Assembly: GCF_047496725.1 (NCBI RefSeq)
Contig: NC_132983.1
Coordinates: 9,399,001-9,463,000, forward strand
Origin: Anoplolepis gracilipes
Lineage: Eukaryota; Arthropoda; Insecta; Hymenoptera; Formicidae
DNA: 64,000 bases
Direction of reading: 5' to 3'
Below are positions 1 through 11,172 of this stretch, one piece after another (within the stretch, counting starts at the first letter, position 1; each line of letters opens with the position of its first letter). The notes below the pieces were generated by a model. The model was not told the DNA's origin. It did no database searches and worked only from the letters and a program-made list of their open reading frames with translations. The position numbers and the translations under genes were made by a program.

Positions 1-526
1 CACATGTCATTTTGACGTCGAAAATTAGTCATTTTAAGTCTTTTGACGTTATGTAATTAAAAAACTACGACAATATGACGAGATTTTAATCACCAAATAA
101 TCACGTTTCTCAAACTACGTTATTTTATCGTCATTTTCACGTATTTATTTTATTTTATTCTATTAATGCTTGTATATACTTTAAATTATTTTAATATATC
201 CAATTTTGAAATAAACGTTCTAATATTTCATCTTTTATGTAATAATTTTAAAACAAAAAGTTTTTGTGGTCTTATAAAAATTATTTTAATTATATATATA
301 CCGAGCAAAAATAATAAATAGATAAATATACATATAATTTATTATACTTATTAATTATTATTGATAAATCAATATTTTGTATGTATAAATATATGTTTGT
401 CAAAATATGAGGACAACATGAACTCAGAATGCATATATTTTGCTATCGGGGTATATTGTAAACAGTGCAAAGCATATATATGTTTTTCAAAGAAGAATAA
501 AATTCGACTATATGTGTATGTATAGA
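1..526. other. AT-rich spacer, no gene seen
   Basis: Very AT-rich sequence with no reading frame that I can relate to a protein family. The first 60 bases carry short motifs of the agtcatttt / gtcttttgac kind that recur in the dispersed repeats near 44 and 51 kb, so part of it may be an old repeat end. Confidence 0.4.
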
Positions 527-1406
527 GGGTGTGCCAAAAGTGTGGATACACCCAAATACCTAATAAACGATACGTTTTAGAAAATACGTTTCAGACAAAA
601 GTTATTGGATTCAGAGGGGGATATTCAACGGTACAATTGGTTTGACTTTATACAATCATTTGAAGGTCAAGTAAAGATCACCTTCAATTTTTAAATAGAA
701 AACCATAGTTTTCATTGCATTTTCTTATAGCTTACCTCAAGAGTTTCTAAAACACTATGATAAAGTATTTTTTCATTAAAAATTTTTTGAGTTATAAAGT
801 TCGAAAGTTACAAAATTTTGACACAAGGTATAAAATATCTCGCAAAATAATCATTTTTCGCTTATCATATCTTAATACTTTTTCGCATAGAATAACAAAA
901 TGAATCGATTGGTGTAAAGAAAACAGTTACCTTTTCAAAAAAATTAGCAACTGCATGTTGCAAATTACATATTTTGTTTATAAGCAACTATCTGTTTTCT
1001 TTACACTAATCGATTAATCTTATTATTCTGTGCAAAAAAAAGATATGATAATCGAAAAATGAATATTTTACGATTATCATATCTTTTTTTTGCATATTTT
1101 GTACCTTATGTCAATAGTTTGTAACTTTTAAACTTTATAACTCGAAAAGTTTATGATAAAATACTTTACATAGTGTTTTGGAAAACTCTCGAGCTAAGCT
1201 ACAAGAATATAACGAAAAATAGGGTGTTCCATTTAAAAAAATGAAAGTGATTTTTACGTGACCTTCAAACGACTATTCAAGGTCAAACCAATGACATTAT
1301 CTTATGGCCCCCTCGTAACCATACAATTTTTGTCTAAAATATTTTTTGTTATAATGTGTATTTTCAGAGATAATAGCTTGTAACAGGTTATCTGACTTAC
1401 CCTATA
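527..1406. repeat. Palindromic element Fb-D, old copy
   Basis: The two halves are inverted copies of each other around a centre near 967. The left half has a caaaggtca-type segment near 660-690 and the right half has its complement near 1255-1300; both arms contain a run about ttggtgtaaagaaaac (about 915 and 995). The same arm sequence forms the palindrome at 52599-53481 and the truncated copy at 63747-64000. The ends here are degraded (gagggtgtgcc, ttaccctatatat), which suggests an older insertion. No coding potential is seen, so this is a non-autonomous fold-back element. Confidence 0.75.
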
Positions 1407-3240
1407 TATACATACACATATAGTCTGGATTAGCGGTTACATAACAATCACATTTTGACTGTCTGAACTGATAGGTAACTGAAAGATTAATAATTAATTT
1501 TAAGAAATTCACTGAAAACTAGCAAGAATTAATATACGTAATGTTTATGAAATAGATTGTTTGTTTGTTAATAATAGATATATAATTGTTGCTATTTTCA
1601 ATTACTTAAAAAACAGAAACAGGTTTTGAACATTTGTTATAATCAAAACTCATTTATATTTTGCATTATATAGAATATTTCGTGCAACTGTGAGATGTAC
1701 CACATGAAAGAGAAATAAGACAGTGTGGAAATAAAGAAATCTATTTATGTTTTGCATGAGAGCCAGTCGACAGCAAATTTTATGCCTGAAGATAATAATG
1801 TACGGATTTTAACAATATCAAAAAAAACCACAGCAATAATTTAACCGCTAGATGTTTATGGGTTTAAAATATAGAAAAATTTCGTGAGAACATTTAGTGA
1901 TATGTTATCGTGTTATGTTATTAAATTATAATATCAATTTACATTTGAGAAATAATATTTTCAAATTACAATCTTTGACACATAGCTGTCATCTCCACGA
2001 TACCATAATCTTTTCAAATATGCCTGGTTTAAAAGTGGCTATATCGAAGAACGGCCATCACGGTTTGAAAACCCAGTAGATTTTTGTTTCTCAGGAAAAG
2101 AAATACAAGAAATAGCACGCTGTGCAATATGTGGTGCACCTGCTATAATACGATTCTTGGTGCAAAAAACATTTGTGTATGCATCACTTTTTTGAAGAAC
2201 ATCATGATTGTAAATACTATGAAACATAAGAATTGTTTGTAAGTAAAAGGTTTTTTCTAGATAATAATATTTATTACTATATGTATATATATGATGATTG
2301 TAATAATTACTTTTACACATTATAGGGAATGCAATCCAAATAAATGGCATTGTAGTGTTACGTTGTCTTGACTGCACGGTTCCTTCCTTCCGCGGAACTT
2401 TAAGACTAACCGTCTACACTACGACATTCACTAGGGCATACTGCCTCAACGACTCTCACGGAGTCGTGGTAACAACCGAGTGCGCGATAACAACTTGTTA
2501 TCATAAAAAATGGAAAAGGGTAATACGACTCTAATCTATTGGGAAATTATAATAATGCACTTAATACCAAAGTCCAAGTCCTCTCACAAAATCATGAATC
2601 ACATTTTTTTCCATATGACTTCCAAATGCACCGGAAGCACCGAAAAACAGGAAACGGGTTCCTGACAACGTTAGAATAATTTCTAATTGGAACCGATAGA
2701 TCTGTCAGCAGAGAGCATAGAAAATAATATAATTCAGACTCACTATAATATGTAGAGTTTTATATTAATTTCTTAACTTACAATACATACATAATATGTA
2801 GGTACATAGATAAATAAATTTAGAAATATTTAATTCTGGCCTGAAAATGCTTCTAGAGTGAAACCATACTTCATATGAAGAGTAGTTTTTTTATATATCT
2901 TGAAAATTATTCGAGATATCGAAATATGTTCCATACAAAAGTTTCATGATAAAAACACCTCTATTTGACTAGATCAACAAAATTTTTTAAAAATAATTTT
3001 TTTCAAAGATTTAAAAAAAAAATTTTTTTATTTTTTCAAAATTGTATTAATGTAGTTAAATAGAGGACTGGCAGCAACTGAAAATTACTAAATTCATCTA
3101 TTTACTCCCTCTATATGTGTGCAAAGTTTCATTAAGATCAGAATTTCTGGGTTCGCGAGATTCCCTTGTCAGTAATAGTGCGGTCTTCTTTTTGCGTGGA
3201 TATTTCAAACGAGCCAATCTAAAAAAATTGCGAGATTTCT
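1407..3240. other. Intergenic, no gene recognised
   Basis: AT-rich, with one GC-richer patch at about 2370-2480. Short frames of 60-110 codons occur on both strands but show no recognisable domain, splice structure or codon bias. The stretch at 2860-3200 reads like a decayed dispersed repeat, but I found no second copy in the window. Confidence 0.4.
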
Positions 3241-3960
3241 CGTACACCGACGAGATATTATTAAAGACTGTCAGTCCTTGGTAAATTTTTGTGAAGACTA
3301 AGTTGGTGCGATGGAACCGGAGATAATAGAATTGTTGTGCCGCGGGGCGACACTGAGTTCGAAATCCGCGTTGGAAGGCAGGACTCAGGGCGCAGGGCGT
3401 ACCGTGGATTTAAATAACCTTCTTGTAATCGTTTTAATAGAATATATTTTCTTTTACCCAATCTTCTGTGGTACAATGCTTACTTATGTCCTACGACAAC
3501 GTTGGCGGTTCCTTCCTGGATTGTCGGCGGTGTTGCCTAACATTTTTCTTCTCGGTACTATTTCCCGTTACAGTACTTATAAGTCTTACTTCGATGTTAC
3601 GACTGCCCGCTGCAGTTATGATTATTCTCGATTTGATTTTATGACTGCCCGCGCGTCTGAGCGCGGGTGGGTTTTTTATATTGTTGAGTGATCGTGCTAA
3701 AATTCGGTTGCTCAACTCGCGATGAGTGCAAGCGCAGCGAGTCCAAGAGTCGGACTTCCTCGCTTGCACCCTTTCGTAATCTTCGCGCGCAGATCGCTCT
3801 GTCAGCGGTACGCGCAGTCAACACTCTAATCGCGGTATGCGGATATCGTTTAATCCGCATTCTATATTCCGGTTTTATTTCAATCGCTCTCGTTATTAAT
3901 TATTTCTTATTACTTTAATATTATTTGGTTATAGTCTATCGGGCTATAACAGAATATTGA
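3241..3960 (+). other. GC-shifted island with a 126-codon frame
   Basis: This block is clearly less AT-rich than its surroundings. It holds an open frame at 3311-3691 whose product has one hydrophobic stretch at about residues 36-58, but no domain that I recognise. Several overlapping frames on the opposite strand are just as long, so frame length here reflects composition. It could be an LTR or the end of a retroelement; no matching partner was found. I would not call it a gene. Confidence 0.3.
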
Positions 3961-4241
3961 TGATATTATCAATCGTTTTGATTTAATTATATTAAAGTTA
4001 TTTAAAGAAATGTTAAACCGTTTTATATTATAGATATTTTTATTATATCAAAATGTTTTTATTGGTTGTATAGAATGATAAATTCTTTTCCATGATAAAA
4101 GTATATACCAAAATTTTTTCGGAACCTATACGAGAAGTCAAGTCGTAAACAATAATTGCTTGATACGAACGTTTAGCAGTTTGTATCAACAAAATGAAAT
4201 AGGTTCCAGATATGATTGCATGAAGGAATATTAGTGAACTT

Positions 4242-4538
4242 TTAGATATGATGTTTGAAGTCTATTAAAAAATATTTCAGTATATAAAAATTTCGTGCAC
4301 ATCGTGCGAAAAGCGAGGAACACGAAGTAAAACAATAAATTAGTTGCATGATGTCGCGATAGACGGTGCGACAATCTGCATGACAGGAGAGTCGCCGAAA
4401 GAGAGAGAGCGAGAACGTATAAGGAGCAAGCGAGATAGCTAACATGAAAAAGTTCTCGTTCGCGAGGATTTCTTTATTTATCGTTTTTCGTATCATATAT
4501 AATTTTACTATAAAAAATAAAACTTTTTTATTTCGCAT
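4242..4538 (-). other. 98-codon open frame, unrecognised
   Basis: A frame of 98 codons in AT-rich DNA directly beside a hairpin repeat. It is rich in Phe, Leu, Ile and Cys, with no recognised motif, no obvious splice neighbours and no second copy. It is recorded only because it is the longest frame in this spacer; chance is the likelier explanation. Confidence 0.15.
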
Positions 4539-4742
4539 TTTATTGGTTTGAAAATAATTTTAATGAGATTTTTGTGATAAAATGTTACCAAATATTACAT
4601 AAATCGGATAATTTTTAATTAATCAATAGCCATAATTTGATTATTTTTCTAATTAAATCCGATTTATATCATGTTTGGTATCATTTTAATTACAAAAATC
4701 TCGTTAATTCATTAAAACTGTTTTCAAACCGATAAAATGTCC
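4533..4742. repeat. Short inverted repeat (hairpin, about 100-bp arms)
   Basis: The sequence at about 4536-4630 (ttattggtttgaaaa... to aaatcggat) returns in inverse complement at about 4648-4738 (atccgattta... to tttcaaaccgataaa), centred near 4637. The arms are imperfect. It looks like a small fold-back element without coding capacity. Confidence 0.7.
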
Positions 4743-4789
4743 AATAAAAATTTATTTTCTGTAATAAGATAACGAGAGCCTCCAAATTA

Positions 4790-5285
4790 CCCACGTTCGG
4801 AATGACCACGGAAAATATTGAACGAAGTTCGAAATGACCACGTTCGAAATGGCCACGTTTGGAATGGCCACGTTCGAAATAGCCAGGTTCGAAATGGTCA
4901 CGTTCGGAATGACCGCGTTTGGAATAATCATGTTCGAAATAGCCACAAAGCAGGGGACAACACATATCGCGCTGTATTTCAGATGCATAACGAAATTTGG
5001 AATTATACGGTTTTTTATGGGTTTACGACTTTTCGCACATAACGAGGGACAACACATATCGCTTTGTGGCCATTTCGAACATGATTATTGCAAACGTGAT
5101 CATTCCGAACATGACCATTCCGAACGTGTGCAAAACGAACGTGTGATCATTCCGAACGTGAGCAAAATGAACGTGGCCATTCCAAACATGCACAAATCGA
5201 ACGTGGCTATTTCGAAGTTGGCCATTCTGAACGTGGCCATTTCTAACGTGGTCAAATTTAGCAGTTGCCATTCCGAACATGGGCA
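4790..5285. repeat. 15-bp minisatellite in two inverted blocks
   Basis: Left block (about 4791-4948): a 15-bp unit close to ggccacgttcgaaat is repeated about ten times. Right block (about 5067-5285): the same unit in the opposite orientation (gtggccatttcgaac and variants). Between them lies a unique stretch flanked by a direct copy of gggacaacacatatcgc (4953 and 5046). Because 15 is a multiple of 3 and the unit lacks stops, several frames stay open for 90-157 codons with five-residue periodicity. These frames are by-products of the repeat and are not annotated as genes. Confidence 0.85.
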
Positions 5286-5290
5286 AATTG

Positions 5291-6335
5291 TATTCACTCT
5301 AAGATAACATATAATATGAAAATTATAATATTATCGATAATTTTAGTTCCATTTAGATGAAGGCATTGACCCGTCGAAATTTTGGCTGTGTTTTTTGGAT
5401 CCCCTTAAATAATATGAATATTTTAGCTCATCTAGCTATTGTTTTATTATAAAAATACATATATCTTCTATATAGCTGTTTAAAAAATAATAAAATAAGC
5501 ATTTTATTGTATCTAATCATTGCTTTAAACATTTTCCTACCTAAAGCAAGAAAACTTTTGCATTATCGAGAATTTTTTCCTATCATCTCATCACGTTAAA
5601 CCTCATAAGATCATCGGTCTTTAATAATATCTCGCCGATGTTCCGTAACAATATATAATTTTTACGTTGTATGAAATAAGAATAACGATTTCACGTAAAA
5701 CAGTCGACCTTTAGAAAAAAATAGATTACCCCGTGGCTGGATATGTTGATATGTTAATAATGTAAGAAAAAAGAGGAAATAAATAATAAATTAATAAAAA
5801 AAATTAAGTTTTTTTTAAATACGTAACTTCTTCATTTTCTTTCATCTCGATCGAGGCCTCTTCAACGTGCGTTGTGCCTTAGCACGGGAAAATTCAACGC
5901 AATAATTGATCAACCTTTTATATCTCTAAAATTACGATATTTTCAATGTTTTGTTATTAGGATTTTCCTAAAATGACATCAGGGATCTCTGTAAATCAAT
6001 AGTTCGATGGAATATCCTACATATGAACTTAAAAAATTTTAATTAAAAAATAAAAAAGTTTATAATTTATAATATATTTTTAATTTATAATATTAAAAAA
6101 TTTTAAAATAATTAATACAATAAACAATAATATATAGAATTAATATTTAGCTACACAAAATTTTGCATGCAGCACATTGTACGTATACATGCATAACATA
6201 TATACATGGTTCTTTGAATGTATAAATCGCATTTTAGCATCACTATATGCAATTGTCGTTGTGTAATGACGATGAATATACATACATACATACGTGAGCG
6301 CGCGGTCGCACGCACACGCAAATATATGTATATGT
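5291..6335. other. AT-rich spacer
   Basis: No gene or clear repeat was found. A slightly GC-richer patch near 5840-5900 has no recognisable tRNA fold or coding frame. Confidence 0.4.
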
Positions 6336-6613
6336 ACAGGGTGTCCCATAAAGATTGAATCAACGTTCATGGCAACGAAAAACAATACACTTTTCGTTGC
6401 TGTGCAACCCACGTGACACTTCGCCGCTGGAACGCCTAGAGCGTACGGCCTATAGTCTAGCTGCGAAAAGCGTGCGCTCATTCGCTGAGCATTTTTAATT
6501 AATATTTTAATAATTATTGCGAAAATCGCAAAATGGTAAAAAATTTTTCTGTTCAGTTTAATGCGTTCTACCTGTTCACGAACGTTAATACAATCTTTAC
6601 CGGACACCCTGTA
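6336..6613. repeat. Palindromic element Fb-B, 278 bp
   Basis: It starts acagggtgtcccataaag and ends ggacaccctgta, with the two halves roughly complementary (gattgaatcaacgttc near 6353; gaacgttaatacaatc near 6579). The interior has the Fb-B arm segment with aaaattttt / cattttgcgatttt and the paired sequence. It is flanked by TA. No ORF belongs to it; it is a non-autonomous Tc1/mariner-like fold-back element. Confidence 0.75.
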
Positions 6614-6669
6614 TATGCAGAGTGGGCTATTTTAAACAGTATGGTTAATTTTCTCGTAAACTAAGCGAA

Positions 6670-6677
<8 letters not shown>

Positions 6678-6729
<52 letters not shown>
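6678..6729. repeat. (TA)n microsatellite
   Basis: A run of about 26 TA dinucleotides directly abuts the next palindromic element, as expected for a TA-targeting transposon. Confidence 0.9.
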
Positions 6730-6733
<4 letters not shown>

Positions 6734-7018
6734 GGTGTCCCAGACTTACCGAATCACCTGTTAATGGTGGATTCCTGAGGTCATTTAAAGGCAAAAATTC
6801 TAATACCAAAATGTCGAGGCTACAATAGTTTTCAAATGATAAAAATTTGAAGTTGACCAATTAGCATGACAAAACTTCGCGCGGATTTGCCAATTTTTTA
6901 AAATTAATTTCTCGATAATTATTTTGAAAATCATAAAATGGTAGAAGACTTTTCTACTCAATTTGACCTGCTCTATCTGTATATGAGCGGTGAAGCGGTT
7001 ATTACCGGACACCCTGTA
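6730..7018. repeat. Chimeric element: Fb-C left half, Fb-B right half
   Basis: The left half (acagggtgtcccagactt..., then the segment to the cgaggctacaatag motif near 6817) is the Fb-C arm, as in the 58980-59746 element. The right half (aattaatttctcgataatt... to attaccggacaccctgta) is the Fb-B arm, like the right end at 6580-6613. The halves therefore do not pair as a palindrome. No coding sequence is present. Confidence 0.65.
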
Positions 7019-7554
7019 TATATATATTTATATAAATAAAATTGTTGTTAGGCGATAAGTGAATAATAATAAAAATAAAATATTTTCGAATTCTTTTCTT
7101 TTCAACTTTATAATTATAATTTATATAAATATATAATTTCTGGATATATTTAGCGAGAACTGGTATATACTGGGACACGGCACTTATAGAGACATTGACA
7201 TTTTGCAATCTAAAAGTGAATTTCTAAATGATATAGTCAAAAATAAAAGAAATGGCGAAATAAGTAAAATATGGTAAAATTGCTCCCGAAGATAATCTAA
7301 CGTAGTAGCTATCTAAGAGTAACTTATAATGAGTAAATGCTTTATATGTATATAACGTTTCAGCTTCCGAGATCTCCTCCTTAGGATGTTACGGAGATGA
7401 ATTTGCAAAACTAAAAGATTTTTATTTCACGGTTACAGATAATTAACGGTTTCAGATAATCTACAGATAATTGAACAAAAAAAAATATACATAAAGAGAG
7501 TCATCAAAGAAATATTATATGTTTTTCTCAAATGTATATGTAACATGCTAATGC
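7019..7554. other. Spacer holding a dispersed repeat copy
   Basis: Mostly AT-rich. The segment at about 7265-7405 (gctcccgaagataatcta... gagatctcctccttaggatg) is related to the reverse complement of 16736-16872, so it is one copy of an otherwise undescribed dispersed repeat. No gene was found. Confidence 0.55.
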
Positions 7555-8127
7555 AGGTCTGGGTAAATGTCTATAATAGTTACTGCAGCGAAAAATCAAT
7601 TTTTTTCAAAACTAATCAATAAAACTATTATAGAAATGGAATGTAGAAATGCTTTTAGGGAGGGGCAAGTCTTTCTTAAGAAGTTACAAGTAACAAAATT
7701 ACATAAATAAATTTATTAAACATTATTCATTAAATTATTATAAATGGAATAATATAAATATGAACCAGGGAATATTTTCATAACATATATACACACAAAC
7801 ACGAGGGGGGGTGCAAGGGGGAGGCGGCAAAAGCACTCCTTGGAACCCCTCTCCGTGTGTGTGTGTGTGTGTGTGTGTGTATTATGAAAATATTGAAAAT
7901 ATATATAAAGATAAAGCAACAAATACAATAATTAATGTTTGTAAACAAAACTCGAAGGACAGTATAATTTGGCATTTCTATAACTTGTTATTAATGAATA
8001 AATTTTTAAGAAAGACTTGCCCCTCCCTAAAAACATTTCTACATTGCATTTCTATAGTAGTTGTTGATTAGTATTGAAAAAAATTGATTTTTCGCTATAG
8101 TAGCTATTATAGACATTTACCCAGGTC
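7555..8127. repeat. Palindromic element with G-rich/GT core
   Basis: The arms are 7555-7690 and 7990-8127: aggtctgggtaaatgtct at the left returns as agacatttacccaggtct at the right, and gggaggggcaagtctttct as its complement. The core (7755-7900) has a G-run followed by a GT microsatellite and tattatgaaaatattg. The same core type occurs at 20092-20400 and 61640-61735. No real coding region is present. Confidence 0.75.
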
Positions 8128-8510
8128 TGTGACCGACTTGCAATTCTCAACTATTGTTATTTTGACTATTGCTATCCCCACTCCTTTTATTTCATGACAT
8201 CTAGACTGGTCGCGAAAACATAAAATGCTCGAACTCAAGGATGGTATTAACTATAAATCGTATGAAACTTTAACGCGGAACTCCATTATGCGGAAACAAT
8301 TGAGTAAGGAATAATATTTCAATCGTCAAGGAATAATATTTTAATTTTTTTATATATACATTATAATTATAAAGTATATATGTATGTAGGCATGTATGTA
8401 TGCGTGTTTGTATATTATTCTTATTATGTATTATATTATAATTATATCTTATTATTATATTATATTATAATTTATTATTATTAATATATTAAAATTTTTG
8501 GTAATTATAC
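8128..8510. other. AT-rich spacer
   Basis: No gene is seen. The last 150 bases are almost pure AT, with short direct repeats of ttatatta type. Confidence 0.4.
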
Positions 8511-8589
8511 AGAATAACGAACCACCTCCCGATGTCAATTACCTTGACATATATTATCAAGGTCATGACCCTGAGTAAGGTTCTGAAGA

Positions 8590-8609
8590 TTAGGTTAGGT
8601 TAGGTTAGG
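8590..8609 (+). repeat. (TTAGG)4 telomere-type repeat
   Basis: Four perfect TTAGG units directly precede the 5' end of the R1-like element. After that element's A-run, the 3' flank reads ggttgggttagg (10489-10500). The two flanks together look like a target-site duplication of TTAGG-type sequence. Confidence 0.85.
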
Positions 8610-10488
8610 CCCCCCAATGACTCCCCACTTTGCCGTGGTGGGGGGGGCTCATCCCGAAGGAGACCCCGGCGTGGTTGTCGAGGGGGTCCTAGAACCCACA
8701 ACCCCCGGGCGACCCGGAGGGGTGCTAAGAGCGAGTCAAAACATGGATGGGACGACAACGGCGAAAGAACGCCGCGGTCTCGGATGCTGCGGACCGGCGG
8801 GGGGGGGGGGAAATTGTCCCTGTTCCCACCTCGTCGTCAACTTGCAAAGGGCTGCCCGGGGGTTTGACTGCGAGGCCCCCGGGCGAACATGCGATCGCAT
8901 GTAGGGAGGTTGACGGGTTCTTCTTCGACCTCTTCATGAAAACCTCCTCGTTATACGGGGAGGTGAAGGGGTCGAACAACATGAACCCAGGGAGAGAGGC
9001 GGAGCTGGTGATGAAGCTCCTCGAACTCCTCGACGATTTTGTCAAGGAGAGAGAGGAGTTCATCAAAGAATTTGGCTACGCCAGGGTGTTCGAGCCCGAA
9101 GTCTCCGATGTGGAGACTGGGGATGCCTGCACCCAAGTGGAGAGGAGGTTCACGACACGGGACGCGGGCACTCAAGCCCGGCTGGTCCCGTGTAAATCGC
9201 GAACCTTTGGTTTTCAGACGGAGACCCAGGGAGACGCGGGGGCTCCACATTCCCTAGTGGATGTGGAGTCCCTCCGCGATTTAGTAAGGATCGAGGTGGA
9301 GTCCGCTCTGACCTTAGGGCTAAGCAGACTCCGCCAAGAGCTCAGGGCATGTCATCGCCCACCCTCCTCCGCCTCTAGTGAAGGGGCTACCGTGCCGCCC
9401 TCTTGGACTTTGGTGACGGCGAAAGGGGACGGAGGAGGGAGCAAGAAGGAGAGACTGGTCCCGGAGAAATCCCCCCCCTAAAAGGGGAAAGGGGTCTCCG
9501 GGCCAGTCGTCTCCTTCCCCCCTGAAAAGGGGAAGAAGAAAAGGGGAAGGGGCGGCACCAGTGACTCCCTGAGGTGCTTTAAGTGCCTCAGGGGTGGCCA
9601 CATCAGTGCCGCCTGTAGGTCCGAGGTGTTCAGGGGTGACCGGTGTTACCGGTGTGGCGTCGCTGGACACCTCGGCTGAGGGTGCAAATCTGAGTGTTCC
9701 CGCTGACCATGCCCTGGGCGGGGGCGAGGAGTATTCCTCTCCTGTGAAGGGGAGGAAGAGGAGAAAGAGGAAAAGAGGGCCTCCATCGGGAGTGGAGAAG
9801 GCGTCTCCCTCGGTGGGGGTGGCCTCGGAGGAAAAGAGGACTCCTGGTGTGGAGTGTGGGGAGGTTGCTTTGACGCCCCCCCTCCCCAGGGGTGGTTGAG
9901 GTGGCCTCCGGTATGGAGGTTGTGGAAGAGTGTCCCCGTCCAGGGGAATTCAGACCCCCCATCTAAACAGATAAGGGGGTCGTGGGTGAGTAGAAAGGGG
10001 TACGACGTAGTCTTCCCCCCTCTCCCCCACGGGGCAGTGAACTCGAGGGGTCCTTCAGACCCCCCTCGCTCCAAAACTGACCTAACATCTGGTCATTAGC
10101 GGGGGGAGGTGAGATTTAATTCTTACCTCCCCCCAGGGGCCAAGGAGGAGTGGGTGCAGTAACACTCACTCCTCATTGCACTTTGGCCCCAAGGAAGACG
10201 GCGAGGTGCGTGGTGATCCCGCAACGTCGTCGATGATGCGTCATTGAGATTCCTCTCGGTAGCGCATCACAGGAAGGACATCTCCCCCCATCTGGGGGAG
10301 ACAGGCGGGGGTGGGTCCTGGTTGAATGCGAAAGCGACTCCAGGGGCCACTCACCAACCGCCGAGTAGGACCACCGTGAGATTTTAGTGAGTATATCCCG
10401 ATAAATAGGGGGGGAGTCCCACATACCCCCGGGGAGTTCCCGCTCCTTGGGAGATGCGTAACGCATTTCCTCACGTAAAAAAAAAGGT
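8610..10488 (+). mobile_element. R1-like non-LTR retrotransposon, copy 1, internally deleted
   Basis: A GC-rich block in AT-rich surroundings. It holds a 5' leader, a gag-like ORF (next entry), then 3' untranslated sequence ending in an A-run (about 10480-10488). The endonuclease and reverse transcriptase that should follow gag are absent. The 3' UTR (10270-10470, with gtataaaatgtg-free G-rich text and cccccggggagttc) is repeated as a direct copy at 11010-11172, the 3' UTR of copy 2. The flanks are TTAGG-type repeats. R1-clade elements such as TRAS and SART are known to insert into TTAGG telomere repeats; that this is one of them is inference. Confidence 0.7.
8747..9900 (+). pseudogene. Gag-like ORF1 of R1-like retrotransposon, broken
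   Basis: The first part (8747-9481, 244 codons) contains a coiled, charged middle region at residues 80-115 and ends in a Lys/Gly-rich tail. In another frame, 9565-9690 encodes CCHC zinc knuckles: CFKCLRGGHISAAC, then CYRCGVAGHL followed by a TGA stop and GCKSEC. Tandem knuckles at the C-terminus are typical of ORF1 proteins of R1-clade non-LTR elements, where they bind the element RNA. At least one frameshift and two in-frame stops (the TGA near 9678 and another near 9705) make it non-functional. The start is uncertain: upstream frames from 8617 are also open. Confidence 0.7.
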
Positions 10489-10514
10489 TGGGTTAGGTCG
10501 GCGCTCGTTTTGGA

Positions 10515-11050
10515 ATGGGAAGAGGGCCTGTCCGAGGTAAGGACAGGCCCACGCGCCGTCGAGGCCATCCGCTCGGTCTTCATGGACTGGGTGGACCGAC
10601 GACACAGCGCCTTCGATTTCAGGTTAGGATGGTGCAGGTGCTCACCGGGAATGGTTGCTTCGGAATAGGTAGGGAGCGGTCGACCGCGTGTCACCACTGT
10701 GGCGCCCCGGTGGACATGGCGGAGCACACCCTGGCGGAATGCCAGGCGTAGAGCGCTCAACGCCATGCTCTTCGGGACGCCATAGGGGAGGAGGTCTCCC
10801 TGGCTGCCATGGGGAAATTCATGATGGCCGGGGAGGACCAATGGAGGGCGGCCGTCTCCTTCTGCGGGGACGTCATGTCTCGAAAGGAGGCGGCCGAAAG
10901 AGAAAGGGAGGTGGACCCGAGTGCCCTTCCCTCTAGGAGAAGGAGGGGAGGCGCGAGGAGGAGAGCGTCGTACGAGAGAACTCAACGGCGCATCATGAAA
11001 GAAAATCCCCTTCGACGATCTGGGGGATCGGCGGGAGTGGGTTCTGGTTG
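10515..11050 (+). pseudogene. C-terminal end of R1-like ORF2 (pol) remnant
   Basis: In R1-clade elements the ORF2 polyprotein (endonuclease and reverse transcriptase) ends in a Cys-His region. Here the frame at 10515-10751 has VQVLTGNGCFG, then CHHCGAPVDMAEHTLAEC, a C-x2-C...H...C finger. The reading continues after a stop and frameshift at 10750 with a downstream segment (10809-11051) containing VSFCGDVMSRKEAAER and an Arg-rich tail. Everything upstream of the finger is missing. It encodes no active enzyme. Confidence 0.7.
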
Positions 11051-11172
11051 AATGCGAGAGCGACCTCAAGGCCCACTCACGTTTCAACCGCCGGGTGTGA
11101 CCACCGTCAGGTTTTAGTGGGTATACCCCTGTAAATAGGGGAAGTCCCATACCCCCGGGGAGTTCTCGCTTC

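Noticed and set aside
4690..5307. Five overlapping frames with 5-residue repeats (NGHVR, GHFER, VAISN types)
   Set aside because: Open in several frames at once because the 15-bp unit lacks stops; no start context or splice structure.
8611..8904. 95-codon frame at the 5' end of the R1-like element
   Set aside because: Overlaps the gag frame out of register; probably leader sequence.
10173..11150. 325-codon minus-strand frame
   Set aside because: Shadow of GC-rich R1-like sequence: it spans the 3' UTR of copy 1 and the ORF2 end of copy 2, and shows no domain.
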